A stretch of 19,531 nt of DNA from NCBI GenBank assembly GCA_023428515.1, contig JAEYXI010000352.1, positions 1 through 19,531 of the forward strand. The letters run 5' to 3'. The position numbers and the translations under genes are program-made. Every line of letters starts with the position of its first letter. The first letter of the stretch is position 1. Below are positions 1 to 7,553 of the stretch, piece by piece. The notes beneath the pieces are model-generated. The model made no database searches. It was not told where the DNA came from and was given only the letters and a program-made list of their open reading frames with translations. The DNA comes from Pseudomonadota bacterium (lineage in GTDB: Bacteria; Pseudomonadota; Alphaproteobacteria; Rhizobiales; Rhizobiaceae).

Positions 1-43
1 CTCGATCCGGAGACCACCCCCCCGCATTCCACGACGCACGAGC

Positions 44-63
44 GGGGCCGGCACCCCGGCCCC
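44..63 (-). terminator. GC-rich stem-loop after dctP (possible terminator or mRNA-stabilising hairpin)
   Basis: The arms GGGGCCGG (44-51) and CCGGCCCC (56-63) pair perfectly over 8 bp around a 4-nt loop. The stem starts 10 nt past the stop codon of the left-hand dctP, read on the minus strand. No run of U follows it, so a classical Rho-independent terminator is doubtful. Hairpins between a binding-protein gene and its membrane-subunit genes often protect the upstream message, which would fit here if dctQ/dctM follow beyond the edge. Confidence 0.45.
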
Positions 64-72
64 CAAACGTGC

Positions 73-1059
73 TCACATGGCGTTGATCTTGTCGACCATT
101 CCCGCAGGCCAATCCTTCGCAAGGTCGGACGCGAGATACTGTTCCTGGACGTGCTTGCGGAAGGCGTCCAGATCGGGCTCGTAGATCTTCAGGCCCTTGC
201 CCTTGAACGTCTCCACCAGCTCCTTTTCATGCGTCAGGTGCTTTTCCGTCGAGAAATCGATCGCGGCATCGGCGGCTGCCTGCACCTTCGCCTGCTTCTC
301 CGCGCCCATTTCATCCCAGACCTTCTTGGAGATGCTGAGAAGGTCGAAGCCGACGAGATGCGACGTCATCACGATCTGGCTCATCACCTCGTAGAACTTC
401 ATGTTCTCGACGTTGGGAAGCGGATTGTCCTGGCCGTCGATCGCGCCCGTCTGGAGGCCGGTATAGACTTCGGCATAGGCCATCGGCGTCGGGTTGGCAC
501 CGAGCGCGGTACCGAGGAACTGCCAGGCGTCGCCGCCGGGCATGCGAAGCTTGACTCCGGCAAGGTCGGCGGGAACTTTTACTTCCTTGTCCGGCTTCAG
601 TCCCACCTGGCGCACGCCAAAATAGGTCGGGCCAAGGATCACCACGCCGAGCTGGTCCTCGGCCATCTTCTTCAGCTCCGTGCCGGACTCGCTGGCGAAG
701 AACGTCTTGAGGTGCGCCGCATCGCGGAACAGGTATCCGGCGGTCACGATCGACCATGCCGGGATCTGCTTGGAGATGTCCTGCGGCGCGATGTTGCCCA
801 TCTCGAGGTTGCCGCGCTGGATGGCGACGAGCTCGGTGCCCTGCTTGAAGAGATTGCCCCCGTAATAGCCGTCGAAGACGAAATCATCCTTGATGGCGTC
901 GGAGAACATCTTCATCATCTCGGCGCGGATATCCTGCTCCGAGAAGACGGCCGAGAAGCGCAGCTTCGGTTGGTCCTGGGCAAAGGCCGGCAGGGCCGTC
1001 GCGGCGGCAAGCGCACCGGTGGCGGCCATGAACAGGCGACGGTTCATTTCAGTCTTCAT
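73..1059 (-). CDS. TRAP transporter substrate-binding protein, DctP family (copy 1)
   Basis: Periplasmic solute receptor of a tripartite ATP-independent transporter, which captures an organic acid and hands it to the DctQM membrane subunits. It has 328 residues, normal for the family. The N-terminus MNRRLFMAATG with a hydrophobic stretch ending AFA^Q (about residue 27) looks like a signal peptide, with a twin-arginine pair at residues 7-8. The family block LRMPGG (171-176) carries the conserved arginine R172 that salt-bridges the ligand carboxylate, followed by the GLQTGAIDGQDNP block (201-213). The start is set by GGGAGGA 7 nt upstream. It is the last gene of the minus-strand operon inside the window; dctQ and dctM are not visible and would lie past the left edge. 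The ligand is inferred from context to be quinate, shikimate or a related aromatic acid. Confidence 0.93.
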   Translation of the reverse strand: MKTEMNRRLFMAATGALAAATALPAFAQDQPKLRFSAVFSEQDIRAEMMKMFSDAIKDDFVFDGYYGGNLFKQGTELVAIQRGNLEMGNIAPQDISKQIPAWSIVTAGYLFRDAAHLKTFFASESGTELKKMAEDQLGVVILGPTYFGVRQVGLKPDKEVKVPADLAGVKLRMPGGDAWQFLGTALGANPTPMAYAEVYTGLQTGAIDGQDNPLPNVENMKFYEVMSQIVMTSHLVGFDLLSISKKVWDEMGAEKQAKVQAAADAAIDFSTEKHLTHEKELVETFKGKGLKIYEPDLDAFRKHVQEQYLASDLAKDWPAGMVDKINAM

Positions 1060-1101
1060 GTCGATTTCCTCCCTTAGGTCGTCATGATGTTTACGTCTGG
1101 C

Positions 1102-2091
1102 TCAAAGCGCGTTGATCCGGTCGAGCATCCCCTCAGGCCAGTCCTTCGAGAGCGGAGACTCGAGATATTTCTTGTTCGAATATTCGCGGAACGCCTGGAC
1201 GTCCGGCGTGTAGACGTCGAGCCCCTGACCCTTGAAGAACTCGACCAGCTCAGCCTCCTGCTTCAGGTATTCGGCGTCGCTCCACGCGAAAGCTTCGTCG
1301 GCCGCCTCCTGCATGGTTTTCTGCTGCTCTGGCGTCAGCGCGTCGAACACGTCGGCGTTGATCAGAAGCAGGCCGAAGCCGACATTGTGGCCGGTCAGCA
1401 CGATCTGGTCGGTCACCTCGTAGAACTTCATCAGCTTGTCGTTGGGAAGCGGATTGTCCTGCGCGTCGATGGCGCCGGTCTGGAGGCCGGTATAGACCTC
1501 GGCATAATCCATCGCGACCGGGTTGGCGCCGATCGATTCACCCAGGAACTGCCACGCCTCCCCGCCCGGCATCCTGAGCTTCAGGCCGGCAAGATCTTCC
1601 GGCTTCTCGATCTTCTTGTCGCCTTTCAGGTTGACGTGGCGCGTGCCGTAATAGGCCGGTGCAAGCACAACCACGCCCATCTCCTCGCGGGCCATCTTCT
1701 TGAATTCGTCACCGATCTCGCTGTCGAAGATCGCCTTCAGGTGCTTGGCGTCGCGTACCAGGTAGGCGGCGGTCAGGATCGAAAAGGCCGGCACCTGCTT
1801 GGCGAAATCCGAAGGCGGCATGAGCGCCATCTCGAGATTGCCGCGCTGGACGGCGACGATCTCGGTGCCCTGCTTGTAGAGCGTCGAGCCGAAATAGGGA
1901 TCGAAGGCGAAGTCGGAACCGAGCTTCTTGGCAAAAATGTCGACCAGCGCAACCGAGCGCGGCGCGTCCGCGGTGGTCGAATCGGCAAAACGCAGCTTGA
2001 TCGGCTCGGCCATCGCCCGCCCGACAGCCCCAAGCAGGCCGATGGCGGCGACACCCGCAACGACCAGCCTTCTCGAAATGGATATATGCAT
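1102..2091 (-). CDS. TRAP transporter substrate-binding protein, DctP family (copy 2)
   Basis: Second solute receptor of the same family, 329 residues, plainly a paralogue of the next gene downstream. Both share the LRMPGG block (here R173), an almost identical AEVYTGLQTGAID stretch and the ending DWPxGMxDxIN. The N-terminus ISRRLVVAG followed by a hydrophobic segment to AMA^E (about residue 28) is a signal peptide with a possible twin-arginine motif. I start at the ATG at 2091 because GGAGGA ends 4 nt before it; a longer TTG start at 2103 would place that ribosome site inside the gene. It begins 15 nt after the lactonase-like gene and ends 42 nt before copy 1, so all are probably co-transcribed. 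The ligand is unknown; the two copies may bind different acids. Confidence 0.92.
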   Translation of the reverse strand: MHISISRRLVVAGVAAIGLLGAVGRAMAEPIKLRFADSTTADAPRSVALVDIFAKKLGSDFAFDPYFGSTLYKQGTEIVAVQRGNLEMALMPPSDFAKQVPAFSILTAAYLVRDAKHLKAIFDSEIGDEFKKMAREEMGVVVLAPAYYGTRHVNLKGDKKIEKPEDLAGLKLRMPGGEAWQFLGESIGANPVAMDYAEVYTGLQTGAIDAQDNPLPNDKLMKFYEVTDQIVLTGHNVGFGLLLINADVFDALTPEQQKTMQEAADEAFAWSDAEYLKQEAELVEFFKGQGLDVYTPDVQAFREYSNKKYLESPLSKDWPEGMLDRINAL

Positions 2092-2106
2092 CTGTTCCTC
2101 CAAATA

Positions 2107-2997
2107 TCACGGGCCGAAGCGGTGTTCCGGCAACCCCTGCCCCGCCCCTTCGATGGCGAGAAGCGCTCCCGCCAAAGGTTCGGCGGCGAGTTGCGCGTCG
2201 GACAGGAATTTCCGGGCCGTGGTCACATAAAGCGTCTTCAGGTCGCGCCCGCCGAAAGCGAGGCAGGTCGGGTTGGTGACCGGCAGCGCGATCGAGCGAT
2301 CGATCCGCCCGTCCGGGCGGTAGCGCACGATGCGCCCGCCTGCGAAGAAGGCGGCCCAGAGGCAACCGTCGACGTCGACGCAGGCCCCGTCCGGCCGGTC
2401 GCCGGTCGCGCTGTAATCGGCCAACACGCGTCGGTTGGTGACGACGCCGTCGTCGAGATCGAGGTCGTAGGCATAGCTCGTGTAGCGCCGCGTGTCGGTG
2501 AAATAGAGCGTCTTGCCGTCCGGCGAGAAGGCGATGCCGTTCGACACGATGATGCCGCTTTCCATACGCGTCGCCATGCCGTCGGTATCGATGCGGTAGA
2601 GCGATCCGTTCGGGCGGGACAGCCCATTGTCCATCGTGCCGACCCAGAAGCGTCCGCGTGCATCGACGCGGCCGTCGTTCAACCTGTTGTCGAGGCCGTG
2701 TTCGATGGACAGCAGATCGCAGCGGTAGCTGGTGTCGGCATCGCGCGCGTAGAGCGTCAGGTCTTCCGCCAGGAGCCGGTCGCCCGCCTTGGTAAGCGCC
2801 TGCGTACCGGCATAGACGCCCGGCAGCGTGACCGTATCCTGCGCACCGGTCGCGGGATCGTAGGAGTGCAGTCTGGGATTCTCGATATCGATCCACCAGA
2901 GCAAGTTGGTGCGATCGCACCAGAGCGGCGTCTCGCCCAGCCGGTCCCCTGTGTCTGCGGCGCGCTCTATCCGGAAACTTGCTGCCCTCATGTTCAT
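2107..2997 (-). CDS. SMP-30/gluconolactonase/LRE family protein
   Basis: A 296-residue six-bladed beta-propeller hydrolase; family members open sugar or other lactones using one divalent metal. The metal ligands known from SMP-30 are all present: E22 in GETPLW, N153 in VSNGIAFSPDG and D203 in RPDGACVD. The block NDGRVDARGRFWVGTM (107-122) is also typical. The ATG at 2997 overlaps the stop of the dehydrogenase gene as ATGA and has GAGG 7 nt upstream; an ATG two codons later is spaced worse. Sitting between a quinate/shikimate dehydrogenase and TRAP receptors, it may hydrolyse a lactone of a hydroaromatic acid (for example quinide) or of another imported acid. That role is inference; only the family call is secure. 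Confidence 0.88.
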   Translation of the reverse strand: MNMRAASFRIERAADTGDRLGETPLWCDRTNLLWWIDIENPRLHSYDPATGAQDTVTLPGVYAGTQALTKAGDRLLAEDLTLYARDADTSYRCDLLSIEHGLDNRLNDGRVDARGRFWVGTMDNGLSRPNGSLYRIDTDGMATRMESGIIVSNGIAFSPDGKTLYFTDTRRYTSYAYDLDLDDGVVTNRRVLADYSATGDRPDGACVDVDGCLWAAFFAGGRIVRYRPDGRIDRSIALPVTNPTCLAFGGRDLKTLYVTTARKFLSDAQLAAEPLAGALLAIEGAGQGLPEHRFGP

Positions 2998-3902
2998 GCG
3001 GCCGCCTCGAAATGACCAGCCATGGCAAGGCTGTCGGCCTTCCGGCCGGTAAAAAGCTCGAAAGCCCGCGCCGCCTGGTTGATCGCCATGCCGATGCCCG
3101 GCAGCGTGCAGCACCCGATTGCCGCCGCCCGGCGCAACAGTTCTGTCTCGGCCGGGAAATAGACGATGTCGGCCACCCATTTCTCGGGCGCGAGCAGCGA
3201 AGTGTCGAAGGGCGTGCCCGGATATTTCGCCATTCCGACCGGCGTCGTATTGACCACTCCCTCGGCCTCGCCCACGGCAGAGCGAGCATCCAGCGAAGCG
3301 AAGATGCGGGCAGGAAAGGCAGCGCTCATCCTGGCTGCAAGGCTGTCCGCCTTTGTGGGGTCGCTGTCGACCACGGTTACCTCGCCGGCGCCGAGTTCCA
3401 TTAACGCGTGGGCGACCGCAGCCCCCGCCCCGCCGGCGCCGAAAAGCGCGACGTGCTCCAGCGGTGCACCGGCCATCGACTGGCGGAAACTCTCCGCAAA
3501 CCCCCAGCTATCCGTGTTGTGGCCCTCGCGAAGATCTCCGCGGAAGAGCACCGTGTTCACGGCCCCGACGGCACTCGCCTCGGGAGAGAGCCAGTCCAGC
3601 AGCGGCATCACCGCCTGCTTAAAGGGATGGGTGACGTTGAGCCCCTGGAAGCCGGCCGCCTGCGCGGCGGAGACGACTTCCCCTATCGCGTCATCGCCAA
3701 GGCCCAGCTCATCGAAATCGAGAAGAAGATAGGAATAACGAATGCCCAGCCGCGTCGCCTCGCGCTCATGCATGGCCGGGCTTCGGGAGGATTGGATGCC
3801 GCGGCCGGCGAGGCCGACCACGAAGCTGCCGAAGCCAGCGCGCGCAGTGCTCTTATGTTCGGCCGCAAGGCGGCCGAACGTATCGGCAAGGCTCTCGCCC
3901 AT
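2994..3902 (-). CDS. Quinate/shikimate dehydrogenase (AroE family, probably NAD+-dependent)
   Basis: Oxidises quinate and/or shikimate to 3-dehydroquinate/3-dehydroshikimate in the cytoplasm. The 302 residues contain all AroE-family marks: the substrate-binding serines S39 and S41 in SSRSPAMH, NVTHPFK with catalytic K95, N116 in AVNT, NTD with catalytic D131, the dinucleotide loop GAGGAG (155-160), VNTTPVGM and GMAINQA (Q276). The second Rossmann strand ends VVDSD (D179), an acidic residue where NADP-dependent biosynthetic AroE has the NRT/R pattern. This favours NAD+ and a catabolic enzyme, like the Corynebacterium quinate/shikimate dehydrogenase. I chose ATG 3902, which has GGGAGGA 10 nt upstream; a GTG at 3923 would add 7 residues. 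It is first in the minus-strand operon, divergent from tetR. Confidence 0.88.
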   Translation of the reverse strand: MGESLADTFGRLAAEHKSTARAGFGSFVVGLAGRGIQSSRSPAMHEREATRLGIRYSYLLLDFDELGLGDDAIGEVVSAAQAAGFQGLNVTHPFKQAVMPLLDWLSPEASAVGAVNTVLFRGDLREGHNTDSWGFAESFRQSMAGAPLEHVALFGAGGAGAAVAHALMELGAGEVTVVDSDPTKADSLAARMSAAFPARIFASLDARSAVGEAEGVVNTTPVGMAKYPGTPFDTSLLAPEKWVADIVYFPAETELLRRAAAIGCCTLPGIGMAINQAARAFELFTGRKADSLAMAGHFEAAA

Positions 3903-4017
3903 ACGTCCCGTATCCTCCCACACAGGCCGCTCTCGACTGGCTTTCCCACCGGCACAGGATAGGCCTTGTGCTCATGCAAGCCGGGCAAGTAAATGAAGCG
4001 GTCCCGATTTCGAGACA

Positions 4018-4036
4018 ATGTACTAACTGGTTAGTT
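4018..4036. promoter_or_regulatory. Putative TetR operator O1 (regulator/dehydrogenase intergenic region)
   Basis: The core ACTAAC-TG-GTTAGT (4022-4035) is a perfect 6-bp inverted repeat with a 2-bp centre. The 19-bp window 4018-4036 matches 4806-4824 at 17 of 19 positions, and the two differences are symmetric (T/A here, G/C there), so both palindromes stay intact. It lies 40 bp before tetR and about 115 bp before the divergent dehydrogenase start. It is therefore placed to control both tetR and the minus-strand operon. Binding by the adjacent TetR protein is inference. Confidence 0.78.
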
Positions 4037-4075
4037 TAGTCAATCGCCGGCAGTCGCCGGCCCAATGGATGCTGC

Positions 4076-4759
4076 ATGACGGTGGTGAAGAAAGCACGGA
4101 AATCCACGCGTGAAAGCGGGACGACACGCGTCCAGGATCCTGAAGGCACACGGCGAAACATCCTGGAAGTCGCCTCGAAAGAGTTCGCACTCAACGGCCT
4201 TTCGGGCGCCCGGATCGATGAGATCGCCGCGCAGACCCGCTCCAGCAAGCGCATGATCTATTACTATTTCGGCGACAAGGAAGGACTCTACCTGCATGCG
4301 CTCGAGAATGCCTATCGCCAGGTGCGCGAAGGCGAGGCGCAGCTCGATATCGAAGGTCTTTCTCCCATGGCTGCGCTGACCAAACTCGTCGAATTCACCT
4401 TCGACCATCATCATCGCCATGAGGAGTTCATCCGCATGGTGATGATCGAGAACATTCATCACGGTCAGTATCTCGAGCAGTCCAAGGTGATCCGCGAACT
4501 CAACGTGACGGCCATCGATCACATCTCGCGCATCTATTCGCGCGGCGTCGAGGAAGGCGCCTTTCGGCCGGGCCTCGATCCGGTCGAACTGCATTGGCAG
4601 GTCAGCGCACTCTGCTTCTTCAACGTGTCCAACCGCGCGACCTTCTCGAAGATCTTCGGCCGCGATGTCGGCTCAACCAAGCAGTTGGCGCGTCTCAAGC
4701 GCAATACCGTCGAATCCCTGCTGCGTTTCGTCGCCAAGGGGAAGACGCCAACTCCCTGA
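4076..4759 (+). CDS. TetR/AcrR family transcriptional regulator of the quinate/protocatechuate locus
   Basis: A 227-residue DNA-binding repressor type protein. The N-terminal TetR_N domain (about 25-75) has the helix-turn-helix IDEIAAQTRSSKRMIYYYF followed by GDKEGLY. The C-terminal ligand and dimer domain (about 95-220) is less conserved. There is a basic, probably disordered extension of about 24 residues before the domain. The ribosome binding site is weak, so the exact start is less certain; GTG codons two and three codons downstream are alternatives. It lies between the divergent dehydrogenase/TRAP operon and the quiC-pca operon, with a matching palindrome before itself and before quiC, so it is probably autoregulated and controls both arms. 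A pathway intermediate such as protocatechuate or dehydroshikimate is the likely inducer (inference). Such pathways are more often under LysR (PcaQ) or IclR (PcaU, PcaR) proteins. Confidence 0.88.
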   Translation: MTVVKKARKSTRESGTTRVQDPEGTRRNILEVASKEFALNGLSGARIDEIAAQTRSSKRMIYYYFGDKEGLYLHALENAYRQVREGEAQLDIEGLSPMAALTKLVEFTFDHHHRHEEFIRMVMIENIHHGQYLEQSKVIRELNVTAIDHISRIYSRGVEEGAFRPGLDPVELHWQVSALCFFNVSNRATFSKIFGRDVGSTKQLARLKRNTVESLLRFVAKGKTPTP

Positions 4760-4777
4760 CGCCGGCGGCGGCCTAGC

Positions 4778-4806
4778 TTGCCTCCTCATCGCTCCTATCC
4801 TAATTA
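4778..4806 (+). promoter_or_regulatory. Predicted promoter of the quiC-pca operon
   Basis: TTGCCT (4778-4783) and TAATTA (4801-4806) are separated by 17 bp, a sigma-70-like arrangement. The palindrome 4806-4827 begins on the last base of the -10 element and would cover the transcription start, the classic position for a repressor. The resulting leader before the GTG at 4852 would be short, about 40 nt. Confidence 0.5.
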
Positions 4807-4827
4807 TGTACGAACTGGTTCGTTCAT
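4806..4827. promoter_or_regulatory. Putative TetR operator O2 (quiC promoter)
   Basis: Perfect core ACGAAC-TG-GTTCGT (4810-4823) extends to a 22-bp imperfect palindrome from 4806 to 4827, with outer ATG/CAT arms and one mismatched pair (4809/4824). It shares the 19-bp consensus ATGTACKAACTGGTTMGTT with the site at 4018-4036. It sits directly after the predicted -10 box and ends 24 bp before the quiC start, so a bound repressor would block initiation. Confidence 0.8.
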
Positions 4828-4851
4828 TCTGCTTTCAGGGAGGAAGTGCGG

Positions 4852-6753
4852 GTGAAAACCTCGATCGCGACAGTCTCGATCGCAGGCGATCTCGCCGAAA
4901 AGGTCGCAGCGATTTCCGCTGCCGGTTTTGACGGCGTCGAGATTTTCGAGAACGATTTCCTGGCTTTCGATGGCTCGCCGCGCGACGTCGGGCGCATCGC
5001 CGGGGATGCCGGCCTCGCCATCACGCTCTTCCAGCCGTTTCGCGACTTCGAGGGATTGCCCGACCCGCAGCGAGCGCGCGCCTTCGACCGGGCCGAACGC
5101 AAGTTCGATCTCATGCAGGAACTCGGCACCGATCTGATGCTGGTCTGTTCCTCCGTCTCTCCGGTGGCGCTCGGCGGCATCGATCGCGCCGCTGCCGATT
5201 TCCACGAATTGGGAGAGCGTGCAGCGCGGCGCGGATTGCGCGTCGGCTACGAGGCCCTCGCCTGGGGCCGGCACGTCAACGATCACCGAGATGCCTGGGA
5301 GATCGTCCGCCGCGCGGCTCACCCCAATGTCGGATTGATCCTCGATTCGTTCCACACGCTCGCACGCAACATCGATCTCTCCTCGATCCGCTCCATCCCT
5401 TCGGACAAGATCTTCATCGTCCAACTCGCCGACGCGCCGAAGATCGAGATGGACCTCCTCTACTGGAGCAGGCATTTTCGCAACATGCCCGGCGAAGGCG
5501 ATCTCCCAGTCAAGGAATTCATGCAGGCTGTCGCGGCCACCGGCTATGACGGCTACCTGTCGCTCGAGATCTTCAACGACCAGTTTCGCGGGGGTTCAGC
5601 CAAGGCGATCTCCGTCGATGGCAGGCGGTCGCTCGTCTGGCTTCTGGATCAGGTCGCGCGCGAGGAGCCGGCGCTCGCTCTGGCCGCACCGCAAATCCCC
5701 GACCGCATCGCCGTCGAAGGAATAGAATTCGTCGAGTTCGCAGCCGATCCGCAGGGCGCGGAGGCTCTCGGCAAGCTGCTCACTAGCCTTGGCTTCGCCA
5801 AGGCAGGGTTCCACATCTCCAAGAACGTCACGCTTTACCGACAGGGCGAAATCAACCTCGTCGTGAACACCGAGCGCCAAGGCTTTGCGCATTCATCCTT
5901 CCTGGTCCACGGCACGTCTGCCTACGCAATCGGCTTGAAGGTCGAGGACGCAGCCGCAACAGTCGTACGCGCCGAAGCGCTCGGAGCGGAAATTTTTCAC
6001 CAGCGCGTCGGACCGGGCGAGTTGTCGATCCCGGCGATCCGTGGCGTCGGCGGCGGGCTGATCTACTTCATTGACGGCAAGACCGACTTGGCGAAGGTCT
6101 GGGATATCGAGTTCAACCTCGCCACACCGCTGGCTGGAGGTGGCGCGGTCGGCCTCACCCGCATCGATCATGTCGGGCAGACCATGTTCCACGAAGAGAT
6201 GCCGAGCTGGCTGCTGTTCTATGTGTCGCTGTTCGAGACGACGAAGACACCGCTGGTCGACATCGTCGATCCCGCCGGGCTTGTCCGCAGCCAGGTCATC
6301 GAAGGTCTCGACAAGCGGCTCCGCCTGACCCTGAACGGCGCGGAAAGCCGCCGGACGCTCGCCGGCCACTACATCGCCGAGACGTTCGGTTCCGGCATCC
6401 AGCATCTGGCCATGGCGACCCAGGATATTTTCGCGACGGCGGAGATGCTCAAGGCAAACGGCTTCGAACCCCTGCAGATTTCGATGAACTATTACGATGA
6501 CGTCGAAGCGCGCTTCGGCCTCGACCCCGAGCTTGCCGATCGCCTTCGTGAATCGAACATCCTCTATGACCGCGACGACAAAGGGGAATTCTTCCAGCTC
6601 TATGCGCCGACCTTCGGCGAAGGTTTTATCTTCGAGATCGTCGAAAGACGCGGCGGTTACGCCGGCTATGGCGGGCCGAACGCGCCATTCCGCATCGCCG
6701 CGCAAAAGCGCATGATGCGGCCAGCCGGCATGCCGAAGGTCGCCTCGCCATGA
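4852..6753 (+). CDS. quiC: 3-dehydroshikimate dehydratase fused to an HPPD-like domain (QuiC1 type)
   Basis: Dehydrates 3-dehydroshikimate to protocatechuate, the entry from quinate/shikimate into the beta-ketoadipate pathway. It is 633 residues, the length of the fused QuiC1 type. The N-terminal sugar-phosphate isomerase-like TIM barrel (about 1-265) keeps the four metal ligands E134 (YEALAWG), D165 (LILDSFHT), Q191 (VQLAD) and E239 (LSLEIF). The C-terminal half (about 285-605) is a two-lobed vicinal-oxygen-chelate unit like 4-hydroxyphenylpyruvate dioxygenase, with H440 (IDHVGQ), H518 (IQHLAMAT) and E595 (FEIVERR) in the places of the HPPD iron triad. I start at GTG 4852 because GGGAGGA ends 7 nt before it; the GTG at 4846 would be only 1 nt away. 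It overlaps pcaD as ATGA. Often mis-annotated simply as HPPD. Confidence 0.93.
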   Translation: MKTSIATVSIAGDLAEKVAAISAAGFDGVEIFENDFLAFDGSPRDVGRIAGDAGLAITLFQPFRDFEGLPDPQRARAFDRAERKFDLMQELGTDLMLVCSSVSPVALGGIDRAAADFHELGERAARRGLRVGYEALAWGRHVNDHRDAWEIVRRAAHPNVGLILDSFHTLARNIDLSSIRSIPSDKIFIVQLADAPKIEMDLLYWSRHFRNMPGEGDLPVKEFMQAVAATGYDGYLSLEIFNDQFRGGSAKAISVDGRRSLVWLLDQVAREEPALALAAPQIPDRIAVEGIEFVEFAADPQGAEALGKLLTSLGFAKAGFHISKNVTLYRQGEINLVVNTERQGFAHSSFLVHGTSAYAIGLKVEDAAATVVRAEALGAEIFHQRVGPGELSIPAIRGVGGGLIYFIDGKTDLAKVWDIEFNLATPLAGGGAVGLTRIDHVGQTMFHEEMPSWLLFYVSLFETTKTPLVDIVDPAGLVRSQVIEGLDKRLRLTLNGAESRRTLAGHYIAETFGSGIQHLAMATQDIFATAEMLKANGFEPLQISMNYYDDVEARFGLDPELADRLRESNILYDRDDKGEFFQLYAPTFGEGFIFEIVERRGGYAGYGGPNAPFRIAAQKRMMRPAGMPKVASP

Positions 6754-7553
6754 AGTTTGTCCGCGTCAACGGAGCGACGCTCCACTATCGCCACGCGCCG
6801 GTCTCCGGGCGCCCGACAATCGTCTTCATCAACTCGCTGGGGACCGATCTGCGTATCTGGAGCAAGGTCGAAAGGTTGCTTGCAGGCGACTACGGGCTGC
6901 TCTTCTACGACAAGCGCGGTCACGGGCTCAGCGAACTCGGCGACGCGCCCCACGCCATTGAAATGCACGCCGATGATCTCGCCGCGCTGTTCGACCATCT
7001 GGCGATCGACCGCGCGGTCATCTGCGGCCTGTCCATCGGCGGCGTCATCGCGCAATGCCTGTTCGCTACACGGCCGAAATTGATCGACGGACTGATCCTC
7101 TGCGACACAGCCGCCAAGATCGGCGACGACAAGATGTGGGATGGCCGCATCCGGGCGACCTTGTCGGAATGCATCGACGCCTTCGCCGACGGCGTGATGG
7201 AAAAATGGTTCACGCCGGATTTCCACGAGAATCATGCACAGGAACTCGCCGGCTACAGGACGATGCTGGTGCGCCAGTTGCCTGCCGGCTATGCCGCCGC
7301 ATGCAGGGCTATCCGCGACGCAGACTACAGGGCGGGCACCGCGTCGATCGATGTCCCCACGCTTTGCGTCGTCGGCGAGTGCGACGGCTCGACGCCACCC
7401 GATTTGGTGGAAGCGTTTGCCCGCTCCATTCCCGATGCGCGCTTCGAGGTGATCGCCGGCGCAGGTCATATACCCTGCGTGGAACAACCCGAGAAACTCA
7501 CCGGTCTTATTCGCCGGTTCATGCAGGACGACATGCAGCGGAGGCGCGCGTGA
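6750..7553 (+). CDS. pcaD: 3-oxoadipate enol-lactonase
   Basis: Hydrolyses 3-oxoadipate enol-lactone to 3-oxoadipate in the cytoplasm. It is an alpha/beta hydrolase of 267 residues, standard for PcaD. The catalytic triad is visible: nucleophile S95 in GLSIGG, D212 in GECDGSTPP and H240 in [12 protein letters not shown]. The [10 protein letters not shown] block (53-62) and the oxyanion-region [11 protein letters not shown] (27-37) are characteristic of the 3-oxoadipate enol-lactonase branch. Its ATG overlaps the quiC stop (ATGA) and its stop overlaps the GTG of pcaC, so translation of the three is probably coupled. The position beside pcaC, which makes its substrate, supports the call. Confidence 0.95.
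   Translation: MKFVRVNGATLHYRHAPVSGRPTIVFINSLGTDLRIWSKVERLLAGDYGLLFYDKRGHGLSELGDAPHAIEMHADDLAALFDHLAIDRAVICGLSIGGVIAQCLFATRPKLIDGLILCDTAAKIGDDKMWDGRIRATLSECIDAFADGVMEKWFTPDFHENHAQELAGYRTMLVRQLPAGYAAACRAIRDADYRAGTASIDVPTLCVVGECDGSTPPDLVEAFARSIPDARFEVIAGAGHIPCVEQPEKLTGLIRRFMQDDMQRRRA

Noticed and set aside
1084..3015. A very long plus-strand open frame (about 640 codons) opposite dctP copy 2 and the lactonase gene
   Set aside because: It is rich in Arg, Val and His, has no family motif or ribosome site, and is the expected antisense shadow of GC-rich genes on the minus strand, whose products are clearly recognisable.
4846..4851. GTG at 4846 as the quiC start
   Set aside because: Only 1 nt separates it from the GGGAGGA ribosome site; the GTG at 4852 has the normal 7-nt spacing.
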